NCBI GenBank assembly: GCA_947630025.1
Contig: CANRFZ010000005.1
Coordinates: forward strand, 98,093-162,092
Origin: an uncultured Lachnospiraceae bacterium
GTDB lineage: Bacteria > Bacillota > Clostridia > Lachnospirales > Lachnospiraceae
Direction of reading: 5' to 3'
Length of the DNA stretch: 64,000 bases
Shown: in pieces, positions 1 to 7,454 of the stretch
How positions within the stretch are numbered: the first letter of the stretch is position 1
Layout: each line of letters opens with the position of its first letter
Notes under the pieces: model-generated
What the model saw: the letters and a program-made list of their open reading frames with translations, nothing else
The model's database searches: none
Told to the model about the DNA's origin: nothing
Position numbers and translations under genes: made by a program

Positions 1-333
1 CTGCAGGCCGCACATCATGATGACGGTGACCGCCTTGCCCGGCTGCAGCGTGATCTCCGTTGTGTCGGAGCCCATCAGCGCGATCATTTCCTCGTTGACG
101 ATCTTGATGACCGTCTGCCCCGGATTCAGGCCGTTCAGCACGTCCGAACCGACGGCTCTCTCCTCCACCGACTTGACGAACTGTTTGACCACCCGAAAGT
201 TGACGTCCGCCTCCAGCAGCGCCATCTTCACTTCCTTGAGCGCGGTCTTTACGTCTTCCTCGGTGAGCCGGCCCTTGCCCCTGAGATTTTTGAACACATT
301 CTGCAGTTTGTCTGTCAGACTTTCAAACGCCAT
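1..333 (-). CDS. ffh: Signal recognition particle GTPase Ffh, N-terminal part (cut by window edge)
   Basis: The first 111 codons of Ffh read leftward from an ATG at 333 and run off the window. The start is MAFESLTDKLQNVFKNL, followed by the four-helix N domain with GRLTEEDVKTALKEVK and ALLEADVNFRVVK, a pattern highly specific to Ffh. The visible part ends at VTVIMMCGLQ, just before the P-loop of the G domain. Ffh binds SRP RNA and signal peptides of nascent membrane proteins and docks on FtsY at the membrane. It lies 31 bp downstream of ylxM, the usual Firmicutes pairing. The receptor gene ftsY is also in this window, near 10 kb. Confidence 0.95.
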   Translation of the reverse strand, partial: MAFESLTDKLQNVFKNLRGKGRLTEEDVKTALKEVKMALLEADVNFRVVKQFVKSVEERAVGSDVLNGLNPGQTVIKIVNEEMIALMGSDTTEITLQPGKAVTVIMMCGLQ

Positions 334-364
334 ATCAAACAACGCCTTTCCGCTGCCGGACCGC

Positions 365-718
365 CTACAACTCCTGCAGGATCTCGCCGGAGAGTCTCTT
401 GATCTGCTCACAGTACGCCGCCGCGTCCATTTCCGGCCCATGTCCGTACCGCTCCGAGAGACGGCTGATATCGGACACTTTATCCTTGATCTTCCGGAAT
501 TTCTCTATGAGCCGCAGCTTATCCTCATAGCCCTGCAGTATCTTGTCGCAGCGCTTCACGATATCGTGCACGGCCTGACGGCTGACGCCCTCCTCCTCGG
601 CGATCTCGCCCAGAGACAGGTTTTCGTATACGATTCCCTCATAGATGCGCCGCTGGTGTTCGGTCAGCAGCTCGCCATAGAAATCATATAATAAACCCTG
701 CTCTACGATCTTTTCCAT
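365..718 (-). CDS. ylxM: YlxM-family helix-turn-helix protein (SRP-associated)
   Basis: This 117-residue protein belongs to the YlxM/p13 family, small DNA-binding-like proteins encoded directly upstream of ffh. The sequence shows a sigma-70 region-4-like helix-turn-helix, LSLGEIAEEEGVSRQAVHD, after LTEHQRRIYEGIVYENL. The C-terminal half is helical. I chose the ATG at 718 (MEKIVEQ) because a GGGAG ribosome site sits 7 bases before it. The open frame extends 25 codons further, but that part overlaps the promoter. In streptococci the homologue was reported to modulate SRP; the role here is inferred from family and position. Confidence 0.9.
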   Translation of the reverse strand: MEKIVEQGLLYDFYGELLTEHQRRIYEGIVYENLSLGEIAEEEGVSRQAVHDIVKRCDKILQGYEDKLRLIEKFRKIKDKVSDISRLSERYGHGPEMDAAAYCEQIKRLSGEILQEL

Positions 719-764
719 GATAAAACTCCCGTCGCAGACCTCCGTAACGGTTCCGACTTTATGG

Positions 765-793
765 ATTGTACTATAGGCGGAGGTGTGTGTCAA
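765..793 (-). promoter_or_regulatory. Sigma-A-type promoter of ylxM-ffh
   Basis: TTGACA (788-793), a 17-bp spacer and TACAAT (765-770) read leftward toward ylxM. This gives a leader of about 40 nt before the ATG at 718. Confidence 0.8.
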
Positions 794-800
794 GTATTTT

Positions 801-868
801 TTCTTTACAGGCCGATTTTTCTTTACAGGCCGATTTTGCTTTTTTACAGGCTGACTCTACAGGCTGGC
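801..868. repeat. Short imperfect tandem repeat around TTTACAGGC(C/T)GA
   Basis: Four degenerate copies of a TTTACAGGCCGAT-like unit lie between the ylxM promoter and the 3' end of the next gene. The rest of this 207-bp intergenic stretch (719-925) holds only the promoter listed separately. Confidence 0.6.
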
Positions 869-925
869 ATACATTTTCTTCGCAGTTATGGCTGCAGTCC
901 GTTTTGAGGCTGCGCGGCGGTCGTG

Positions 926-1597
926 TTACTCCGTAATCACTTCCAGATACCCTACCATCTTGGATAAGTCAAACTCCTTGATGACGCCCAGATTCGGATC
1001 GTAGAACTGTCCGTCGTAGCCCACCAGATAGTGGCTGTACCGCCCCATCTTCTCCATGATAATGCAGCAGCGGGGCAGATTGGCCTGCCGGCCCAGCGTA
1101 TAGACGATCCTGTCGGCGTGGCGGATGCCCAGATATTCCAGCGTGGCGATCATCTTGCTCATATTGGCCTGCCACTCGCGGCACTTCATGATATCGCACG
1201 CTTCGTCCAGCGTCGTGCCCGCTATCATGGCGATGCACGCCTGTCCGCACAGGCCGTCCCATGGCTGCGTCACCAGATCGATGCCGTCGATGGTGCGGAT
1301 CGGGTTCTGGAGACTGTAGGGGCTGGTGCTGCTAAGCGGCGCCGTGTTGCCGACGATCTCGATGGACATCTGATATTTCCTGCCCAGCTCCACCTTGGAC
1401 AATGTATCACTGTTCACCGGGATATCGTAATAGCCCTGCCCTCTGGGAATCAGATCGCAGATAAAGCAGACGTCGCCGAAGCATACCCTGACCGGCGCGT
1501 CTCCTACCCTCTCACAGACTTCCCATACGTTAAACGGCACCGCGATGGTGTTCTCCGTCTCCCGAAACTCAACCGTTCCTTCAAATTCGTATTTCAT
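926..1597 (-). CDS. DUF1905-like domain fused to a C39-like cysteine protease domain
   Basis: This protein of 223 residues has two parts. Residues 1 to about 85 (MKYEFEGTVEFRETENTIAV, later PVRVCFGDV and GQGYYDIPVNSDTLSKVELG) resemble the DUF1905 beta-barrel. Residues from about 110 contain TQPWDGLCGQACIAMIAG, the Q...C motif of papain-like C39 peptidases, then SHYLVGYDGQFYDPNLG, which supplies the His and Asp. The catalytic triad therefore looks complete, but no leader or transmembrane segment is present, so it should act in the cytosol. The ATG at 1597 follows AGGAGAGGTG; the upstream ATG at 1618 would overlap that site. Substrate unknown. It could instead be a non-proteolytic bacteriocin-type C39-like domain. 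Confidence 0.65.
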   Translation of the reverse strand: MKYEFEGTVEFRETENTIAVPFNVWEVCERVGDAPVRVCFGDVCFICDLIPRGQGYYDIPVNSDTLSKVELGRKYQMSIEIVGNTAPLSSTSPYSLQNPIRTIDGIDLVTQPWDGLCGQACIAMIAGTTLDEACDIMKCREWQANMSKMIATLEYLGIRHADRIVYTLGRQANLPRCCIIMEKMGRYSHYLVGYDGQFYDPNLGVIKEFDLSKMVGYLEVITE

Positions 1598-1633
1598 ACT
1601 CTGCACCTCTCCTATCATTGATTTTCCGCTATG

Positions 1634-2485
1634 TTATTCCGGCTTCGACGGCGCCCTGCCGACGATCGTCTTGAAGCGTCTGGCGAACGTGGAGTAGTCG
1701 TTAAATCCGCACTCGTAACACGCCTTGGACGCCGGCATCCCCGACAGGATCATCCGCTTCGCCGCCTGAATCCGTTTTTCATTGATGTACTGATGGATGG
1801 AATAGCCGGTGGCCTCCTTAAACTGCCGCATCAGGTAATACTTGCTGATATAATGGCGTCTGGCCAGATCGTCTATGCCGATCTCCTCCGCCAGATGGTT
1901 GTTGATATAGGTGATCACATCGATGATTTTCTCGTGGTAGGACGCCGTGGTGATATACGCATCCGGCTGGTTCTCCGCGTTCTGGTTAAAAAGCACCATA
2001 AATTCCAGAAACGCGCTTTTCAGAAGCAGGTCATTCATATAGCCGTCCCTGTCGGCGTCGATCTGTTCCATGCGCAGCAGGCACCCCACCAGCCGCTCAT
2101 AGCTCTCCGCCGCGAAGTGGATAATATGGTTCTGCCGCCTCTGGGCCTCCTCGAAGCAGTATCGCAGGCTCCTGCCGCACGCGCTGCGCTGCTCCAGAAA
2201 CGCCTCTGACAGATAAATCACGTAGCGCTCGTAGGCGCTGCCCGCGCCGACCTCCGGCCTGTGAATCTCATTGGCGCCCACCAGCACGAAGTCATGGGGT
2301 TTCAGGCGGTAGGTCTTGCCCTCCACGTTATAAGTGACCTGTCCGTCCACGAAGTAGATGATCTTACAGAAATCATGGTAGTGGAACCGAAATTCCCGCT
2401 CTATCCTGTCCCGGAGATGAAAGATCCGGTAGGGTACGGTCAGGTAGCCTGTCTTTTCATACCGCTCCAATTCACTTTCATTCAT
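1634..2485 (-). CDS. AraC-family transcriptional regulator with cupin sensor domain
   Basis: This 283-residue regulator has an N-terminal cupin (FRFHYHDFCKIIYFVDG, then YRLKPHDFVLVGANEIHRPE, roughly residues 30-80) that would bind a small ligand, often a sugar. Its C-terminal AraC double helix-turn-helix covers about residues 185-282 (IGIDDLARRHYISKYYLMR and SKACYECGFNDYSTFARRFK). It overlaps the upstream muramidase gene by 8 bp, so the two may be translationally coupled. No sugar transporter or enzyme lies next to it that would identify the ligand or target. Confidence 0.9.
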   Translation of the reverse strand: MNESELERYEKTGYLTVPYRIFHLRDRIEREFRFHYHDFCKIIYFVDGQVTYNVEGKTYRLKPHDFVLVGANEIHRPEVGAGSAYERYVIYLSEAFLEQRSACGRSLRYCFEEAQRRQNHIIHFAAESYERLVGCLLRMEQIDADRDGYMNDLLLKSAFLEFMVLFNQNAENQPDAYITTASYHEKIIDVITYINNHLAEEIGIDDLARRHYISKYYLMRQFKEATGYSIHQYINEKRIQAAKRMILSGMPASKACYECGFNDYSTFARRFKTIVGRAPSKPE

Positions 2486-3599
2486 CCGACCAGTCTCCGA
2501 AGCTGATATTCAGATCCACGTCCGTGCCGACGCCGGCCACCGAACCCTTGTCGGTATACTGCCAGATCTTGAACTCATATGGGAAGTAAAACTGCTCGCC
2601 ATAGTAGGCGAACCACTTGTCATACTCCTCCAACTGCTCGATATCCAGCATCAGCATAAACGTTTTCAGGTTGCCGTATATCATCGGCGTGTAGCCGGCG
2701 TCCCGAATCATCTCGCAGAAAGCGAGGCAGCATTCCGTCCGCTCCTCCTGCGTCAGATCGCGGGTTCTCGCCTTATTGCTGGAGACGGCCTCCACGTCCA
2801 GCACCACCGGGTAGTCCACCTGATAGGGCTCCAGCGCGTCCAGCACGAACTGCGCCTCCTCCCGTGCCTCCTCCACAGTGACCGCCTGCGTAAAGAAATA
2901 CACGCCCACGTCGATGTGATTGCGGTGCGCCTCCTCGATATTGTAGACAAAACTGTCGTCCAGCGCGAGGCCGCCCTCCGTATAACCTCTGATCCCCAGC
3001 CGCAGGAAGGCGTACTCCACGCCTGCGTCCGCCACCTTTTCCCAGTCGATCTCGCCCTGATAGGTGGAGACGTCGATGCCCTTGTGGGAGACGATCTCCT
3101 CATCTTCATAGTACGACAGGAAGCCGTCGTCCTCTACGGCGAACTTCTCCGGATCGTATGTATTGTGTTTCAGGCTGTCCAGAATCGGGAAGAAATAATA
3201 CTGGCCCGCGTCGGCCAGAACGATCTCGTCTGGATAGAAATACCGGAGCATCGCCGTGGCGCCGTCGCCCGAAAGCATCAGCTCTTTGAGCTTGTCCAGA
3301 AATTCCTGCCGCACTTTTTCGCCGGTCTCCTCCACCGCTTCCTCCACGGCCAGCGCGGTCATCGCATCCGCCTCCTCCTGCGTATAGGTGACGGTCTCGT
3401 CGGTGCGCAGCGCCTCCAGCTCGTCCATGATCACCGCATTTTCCATCTGGACGGAACGGTATCGGAATACCATCGTCATGCAGATCGCGATCGCCGCCAG
3501 CGTCACGACGCACAGAACGATGGAACCGGCCAGAATGCCGTTCTCGCTTCCCTTCCGCTTTTTCTTCTGTTTTCTGTTCTGATTATGATTCTCCAGCAT
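2478..3599 (-). CDS. Membrane-anchored glycoside hydrolase family 25 (lysozyme-type muramidase)
   Basis: After a Lys/Arg-rich start (NRKQKKKRKGSE) there is one transmembrane helix (residues ~25-45, LAGSIVLCVVTLAAIAICM). A helical extracellular linker follows, and the GH25 barrel begins at about residue 165 with KGIDVSTYQGEIDWEKV. The catalytic acid pair is visible as the Asp of GIDVS and the Asp-Glu of VVLDVEA. The ending IWQYTDKGSVAGVGTDVDLN is typical of GH25. The enzyme should cleave beta-1,4 MurNAc-GlcNAc bonds of peptidoglycan at the cell surface. The ATG at 3599 follows GGAG by six bases and is preferred to the ATG at 3611. The membrane anchor and the absence of phage genes argue for a housekeeping wall hydrolase. 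Confidence 0.9.
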   Translation of the reverse strand: MLENHNQNRKQKKKRKGSENGILAGSIVLCVVTLAAIAICMTMVFRYRSVQMENAVIMDELEALRTDETVTYTQEEADAMTALAVEEAVEETGEKVRQEFLDKLKELMLSGDGATAMLRYFYPDEIVLADAGQYYFFPILDSLKHNTYDPEKFAVEDDGFLSYYEDEEIVSHKGIDVSTYQGEIDWEKVADAGVEYAFLRLGIRGYTEGGLALDDSFVYNIEEAHRNHIDVGVYFFTQAVTVEEAREEAQFVLDALEPYQVDYPVVLDVEAVSSNKARTRDLTQEERTECCLAFCEMIRDAGYTPMIYGNLKTFMLMLDIEQLEEYDKWFAYYGEQFYFPYEFKIWQYTDKGSVAGVGTDVDLNISFGDWSDE

Positions 3600-3635
3600 A
3601 TGCCACTCCATATTCCGCTTTTCTTCGCACAGTAC

Positions 3636-4586
3636 CTAGAGCCGTTCGGCAAAATAGCTCTTATATCCTTCCCCGAAAATCTCCGTCGCACTGGTCACGA
3701 TCAGGAACGAATCGGGATCTTCCTCCTTGACGATGGCCTCCACATAGGGGAAAACAGGCTTCTTTACGGCGCATAGCAGCACCTGCTTTTCCTCCCCGCT
3801 ATAGGCGCCCCTGCCTTCGATCAGCGTCGCGCCGATATCCAGCTCTTTCAAAATGCGCGCCGTGATCTGCGCCGGTCTGCCGCTGATGATATACAGCAGT
3901 TTCGCCTCATCCCTGCCATAGAGCACCATGTCCAGCGCAAAGGACGTACAGGCCACCGTGATGGCCGCATACAACGCCGCGTCGATATCCCCGAACGCGA
4001 TTCCCGACAGGGTTACCACCACCGCGTCCGCCATAAAAAACAGTTTTCCGGTCTTTAAGTGCGGCAGCCTCCGGCGCAGCGCCTTTACGATGACGTCCAT
4101 CCCGCCCGTAGTGGCGCCTTCTTTAAAGATCACGCCGATGGATGCGGCGGACAGGATGCCGCCCGCGGCAGCCGCCAGCAGCCTGTCTTCGGTGGCCGCC
4201 GGAAATACCGCCAGCAGATCGGCAAAAACGGAAACCAGCGACGTGGCGTAGACCGTGGACACCGCAAACCGCGCGCCGAACCGCCCCACGGCAAAGAGCA
4301 GGATCGGAATGTTAAAGGCCAGAATCAGCGTACCGGTGCCGATGGGCAGGAACCGGTTGACGATAACCGCGATACCCGTGATCCCGCCGGGCGCGATATC
4401 GTTCGGATCCATAAAAAGGCTGATCGCCGCCGCATAGACAAAAGACGCCGCCGTGATGACGATGTATTTTTTGCAAAAGGCAGACACCCTGCGCCCTGTG
4501 CCGGCGGCCTTTTTCCGTCCGGCTTTCCTTTCCGTTCCGGTCTTCTTTGTCTGTTCCGTCTTCTTTTCCGCTCCGGTCTTCTTCAT
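3636..4586 (-). CDS. YitT-family membrane protein (DUF161 + DUF2179)
   Basis: This 316-residue protein has a long basic, low-complexity N-terminus (KKTGAEKKTEQTKKTGTERK), then about five transmembrane helices beginning ITAASFVYAAAISLF, with the family signature DPNDIAPGGITGIAVIVN. The C-terminal cytosolic DUF2179 domain (about residues 230-312) starts near LLYIISGRPAQITARIL and contains GRGAYSGEEKQVLLCAV. The family is widespread in Firmicutes; its transport substrate is not established. The ATG at 4586 has GGAG eight bases upstream; an in-frame GTG lies three codons earlier. The unusually long basic tail may contact membrane or nucleic acid. Confidence 0.88.
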   Translation of the reverse strand: MKKTGAEKKTEQTKKTGTERKAGRKKAAGTGRRVSAFCKKYIVITAASFVYAAAISLFMDPNDIAPGGITGIAVIVNRFLPIGTGTLILAFNIPILLFAVGRFGARFAVSTVYATSLVSVFADLLAVFPAATEDRLLAAAAGGILSAASIGVIFKEGATTGGMDVIVKALRRRLPHLKTGKLFFMADAVVVTLSGIAFGDIDAALYAAITVACTSFALDMVLYGRDEAKLLYIISGRPAQITARILKELDIGATLIEGRGAYSGEEKQVLLCAVKKPVFPYVEAIVKEEDPDSFLIVTSATEIFGEGYKSYFAERL

Positions 4587-4694
4587 CTCTTTCACTCCAT
4601 GGCGCCGGCGGCGGAAACGTCCCGCGGATTTCTCCGCCGTGGCAGATGCGCCTTTATAGCATATGCCGTTTTCCCGAAATCATAACCGGGCCGC

Positions 4695-5513
4695 CTAGGA
4701 AAAATAGGCGAAAAGAGCCGTGATATCGTCGCCGCAGCCTAAGCTGCTGGTCTCCGAAAGCCACGGTGCGAGACTCTCCTCCACTGCCTGCGCGCCGTGC
4801 TTTTTGATCAGCTTATAATAATCGCGGCAGGTCTTGTGGAACTCGTCCTCATCCCGGTAGCTGTTGGCCATGCCGTCCGTGGAGAGCATATACAACACCG
4901 GGCCGCTCCGCTTTCCGCCGGTCTTTACGGCAGCCGTGACCGCCTTGCGCCATGCGTCGGGCCTGCTCAGCGAATGCGTCTCCGTTCCCAGAATCTTATC
5001 CGCCTCGATGACGTTGTGCACGCCCGCCGCGGACACTTCCATGATATCGCCGTCTCCGAGCTGGAACGCAAACAGAAAGCCTGACGTGATGACCAGCCCG
5101 ACCAGCGTGCTGCCGTACATCCTGTAGACGGCATCCCTGTCTCTGCCGCCGTCCTCCCCTGCGGGCGTCTCCCGCTTATGGCCTGCGTGCACCCGCAGAA
5201 TCCGGCGTTTCCACTCCGCCTCCACCGTCTGCGCGATCTTCGTATCGCTCTCGCGTTTCAGAAAGGTAAACAGCATCTCCGGCTGCTCCCGGTAGGTGTC
5301 CAGATATTCGGCCATGATCCTGCAGAAAATATCCACCGCCGCCTCCGCGCCCTCCCTGCTATACGGACAGGCGTCGCTGCCGTGTCCGTCGGCGACGGCC
5401 AGTATCACGGTGTCCTCGTCCATCTCCACGAACCGGAGACTGTCCTGACACTCCCTGCCGCTTCTCACATGGGACGCGCCCTGCACGGACGTGCCGAAAA
5501 CATTACGCGCCAT
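4695..5513 (-). CDS. PP2C-type protein phosphatase of the kinase/LRR/VWA/PP2C cassette
   Basis: This 272-residue phosphatase shows the metal-binding PP2C motifs: ASHVRSGRECQDS, VADGHGSDACPYS (Asp and DGH), LGDGDIMEV, STDGMANSY and the final GDDITALFAYF. It should remove phosphates from Ser/Thr residues in a Mn/Mg-dependent reaction. It is the last gene of a four-gene set (kinase, LRR, VWA, PP2C) with gaps of 10 to 15 bp, so it probably reverses the action of the kinase at 7455-8753. The ATG at 5513 follows AAAGGA by nine bases. A similar phosphatase is found in the TerY-P triads described in tellurite-resistance-like loci. Confidence 0.9.
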   Translation of the reverse strand: MARNVFGTSVQGASHVRSGRECQDSLRFVEMDEDTVILAVADGHGSDACPYSREGAEAAVDIFCRIMAEYLDTYREQPEMLFTFLKRESDTKIAQTVEAEWKRRILRVHAGHKRETPAGEDGGRDRDAVYRMYGSTLVGLVITSGFLFAFQLGDGDIMEVSAAGVHNVIEADKILGTETHSLSRPDAWRKAVTAAVKTGGKRSGPVLYMLSTDGMANSYRDEDEFHKTCRDYYKLIKKHGAQAVEESLAPWLSETSSLGCGDDITALFAYFS

Positions 5514-5528
5514 ACGCAAACATCCTTT

Positions 5529-6251
5529 CTACCATACGTCGCCGTCCTGTATGTCGTCCGTATCCGGAAGGGCGCCGCCCAGACTCACGATCACCGGCGT
5601 CTGTCCGTCATCCGGCGCGTTCTCCGCCGTGTCTGCGGCGATGCTGGCCGGAGCCGACACAAGCGACGCCGCCGTGGACGCCCATTTGATCATCTTCGTC
5701 AGCGCCGCCGCGTTGTTGGCCTGCAGCACCAGCTCCTTATTGCCGGTAAACTCCTCCAGCACCGCGTCGTCCGCGTCCTGTCCGATGGAGATCGCTATCC
5801 TGACCGCCTTTCTGCCCCAGGGGAGCTTCTTTAACTCCTCCAGCGGTCGCTTGTAATTGTCCGTGGGCTGGCCGTCGGAGAGCAGCACCAGTACCGGCGG
5901 AAGCGCCCTGTCCGACATGGGCGGAATCGTAAGCTGCGCCGCCAGCAGTTCAAAGGCTTTGCCCAGATCCGTCACGCCCGCCGCCTCCAGATCGTCCCAC
6001 GCGAACTCCTCCACATTGACTGGACTGCTCGTAACCCACGACGCGCCCGTGGAAAATTTCAGCGTGCGGATCATCAGCTGCGCGTTGGGATTGTTCTCCG
6101 CCGCCGCCACCATCTCCGGGATGGTGGACTGGATCGCATGGTTCACCGTTCCGATCTTTTCGCCGTACATCGAGCCGGAGCAGTCCACGATCCAGAAGAA
6201 ATGTAACGGTCTGCTGGCCAGTTCGCCGCCCGGCCTTTTCATTACTGCCAT
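5529..6251 (-). CDS. TerY-like von Willebrand factor A domain protein
   Basis: This 240-residue protein is almost entirely a VWA domain. The metal-ion-dependent adhesion site is intact: DCSGSMYGEKI (DxSxS) near residue 24, the Thr in GVTDLGKAF, and the Asp in LVLLSDGQPTDNYKRPLEEL. There is no signal peptide, so it is cytosolic, like the TerY proteins it resembles. In TerY-type systems the VWA protein is thought to be a scaffold or a kinase substrate. The ATG at 6251 has an AAGGAGGG ribosome site. The frame is open further upstream, but that part overlaps the LRR gene. Confidence 0.88.
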   Translation of the reverse strand: MAVMKRPGGELASRPLHFFWIVDCSGSMYGEKIGTVNHAIQSTIPEMVAAAENNPNAQLMIRTLKFSTGASWVTSSPVNVEEFAWDDLEAAGVTDLGKAFELLAAQLTIPPMSDRALPPVLVLLSDGQPTDNYKRPLEELKKLPWGRKAVRIAISIGQDADDAVLEEFTGNKELVLQANNAAALTKMIKWASTAASLVSAPASIAADTAENAPDDGQTPVIVSLGGALPDTDDIQDGDVW

Positions 6252-6262
6252 AGTAACCCTCC

Positions 6263-7444
6263 TTATATGTTCGCTTTCGCGCATTTTATTTGCTGGTTTC
6301 TCGCATATATCATAGCGTAGGAGCCCGCGTTGCACAGTATCGTAAAGTCGGCGTGCCTGTCTGCCGGTTCCCCGAACGCCTGCGCGAAACCGCTCCCTCT
6401 GCCGCCGCCGATCTCGATAACGGAATCCGGCAGATAGATCCGCCGCAGATTCCTGCAGCCCGCAAAAGCACCCTGCTCTATGCCGGTCACGCCCTCCGGC
6501 AGCACCGCCTCCTCCAGCGACTCGCAGCCCTCGAAGGCCGATTTCCGGATGACTTGAAGCCCTGCCGGGAACACCACTTCCCGCAGCGCCCTGCACCAGC
6601 TGAACGCATAGGCGCCGATCTCCTGCAGTCCCTCCGGCAGCACCGCCTTCTGCAGACTGCCGCAGCCGGAAAAGGCGTATTCGCCCAAATATCTGACACT
6701 GTCCGGGATATGGATCTCCTCCAGCGCCGTGTATTCAAAAGCGCCGTCCAGCTTCGTCATCGTGCCCAGAATCTTAGGGCATCCGGCAGGGTCCGACGTT
6801 CCGATTCTCCTGAGCGTAGGGGGCAGAACCGCTTCTTTTAACTCTTTGCAGTTGAGGAACACGCCGTTCCCCAGCGTCTCGATCCCCTCCGAAATGATAA
6901 TCTTCCCGATACCGACGCAGCCCTTAAAAGCGTGGTTGCCTATCTCCGCCACGTTTCTGCCGCCGATCTGCCCCGGCACCGTCACGACCTCCGCGTCAAA
7001 ATCGATATAGCGTGTCAGTTTCAGTCCGCGGGGCGTCTCCACATACTCGTAGGCCCGCTGGCCGTTTTCCTCCGCGCCGGACAATTCTGTACCGTGCGCG
7101 CCGTCCTCGGCTTCCGCTCCATCGGAAGTCTCTCCGGAAGGGCTTCCCGCCATGGCAAGCCCCAGCGCCTGCGCCCACGCGAGCACGGCTTCCCTGGCGT
7201 GCTCCGCCTGAATGCCGTAGTCTTGGCTGACCGTCTTTACAAGGCGGTTGCAAAGCACATGGTCAAACCGGCTCACCGCCCGCAGTTCGTCCACAATGCC
7301 GTCATCGTAGACCAATAACAGCGTATTCCTTTTCCGCCTGTCCTCGGGAAAGAAATCCGAAAACAACGCCTGCAGCTTCTTTCGATCCTCCAGCGCGTCC
7401 GGATAATCTTTTATGATTCTGGCTAAAACTCTGTGATCCTCCAT
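6263..7444 (-). CDS. Leucine-rich repeat (BspA-type, LRR_5) protein with unknown N-terminal domain
   Basis: Of 393 residues, the first ~100 form a helical domain I cannot name (KDYPDALEDRKKLQALFSDF). An acidic linker (about 110-135) follows, then five or more BspA-type repeats from about residue 140 to 345: AFKGCVGIGKIIISEGIETL, AFSGCGSLQKAVLPEGLQEI, AFSWCRALREVVFPAGLQVI, AFEGCESLEEAVLPEGVTGI, AFAGCRNLRRIYLPDSVIEI. BspA repeats are usually on secreted proteins, but no signal peptide is present here. Its place between kinase and VWA genes suggests an intracellular target or adaptor of the phosphorylation cassette. Confidence 0.85.
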   Translation of the reverse strand: MEDHRVLARIIKDYPDALEDRKKLQALFSDFFPEDRRKRNTLLLVYDDGIVDELRAVSRFDHVLCNRLVKTVSQDYGIQAEHAREAVLAWAQALGLAMAGSPSGETSDGAEAEDGAHGTELSGAEENGQRAYEYVETPRGLKLTRYIDFDAEVVTVPGQIGGRNVAEIGNHAFKGCVGIGKIIISEGIETLGNGVFLNCKELKEAVLPPTLRRIGTSDPAGCPKILGTMTKLDGAFEYTALEEIHIPDSVRYLGEYAFSGCGSLQKAVLPEGLQEIGAYAFSWCRALREVVFPAGLQVIRKSAFEGCESLEEAVLPEGVTGIEQGAFAGCRNLRRIYLPDSVIEIGGGRGSGFAQAFGEPADRHADFTILCNAGSYAMIYARNQQIKCAKANI

Positions 7445-7454
7445 AGCCGTCTCC

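Noticed and set aside
2478..3599. GH25 gene as a phage endolysin
   Set aside because: It has an N-terminal membrane anchor and no holin or phage genes nearby.
5529..6596. Longer VWA protein starting at 6596
   Set aside because: The extra N-terminal part overlaps the LRR gene in another frame and has no ribosome site, whereas the ATG at 6251 has a perfect AAGGAGGG.
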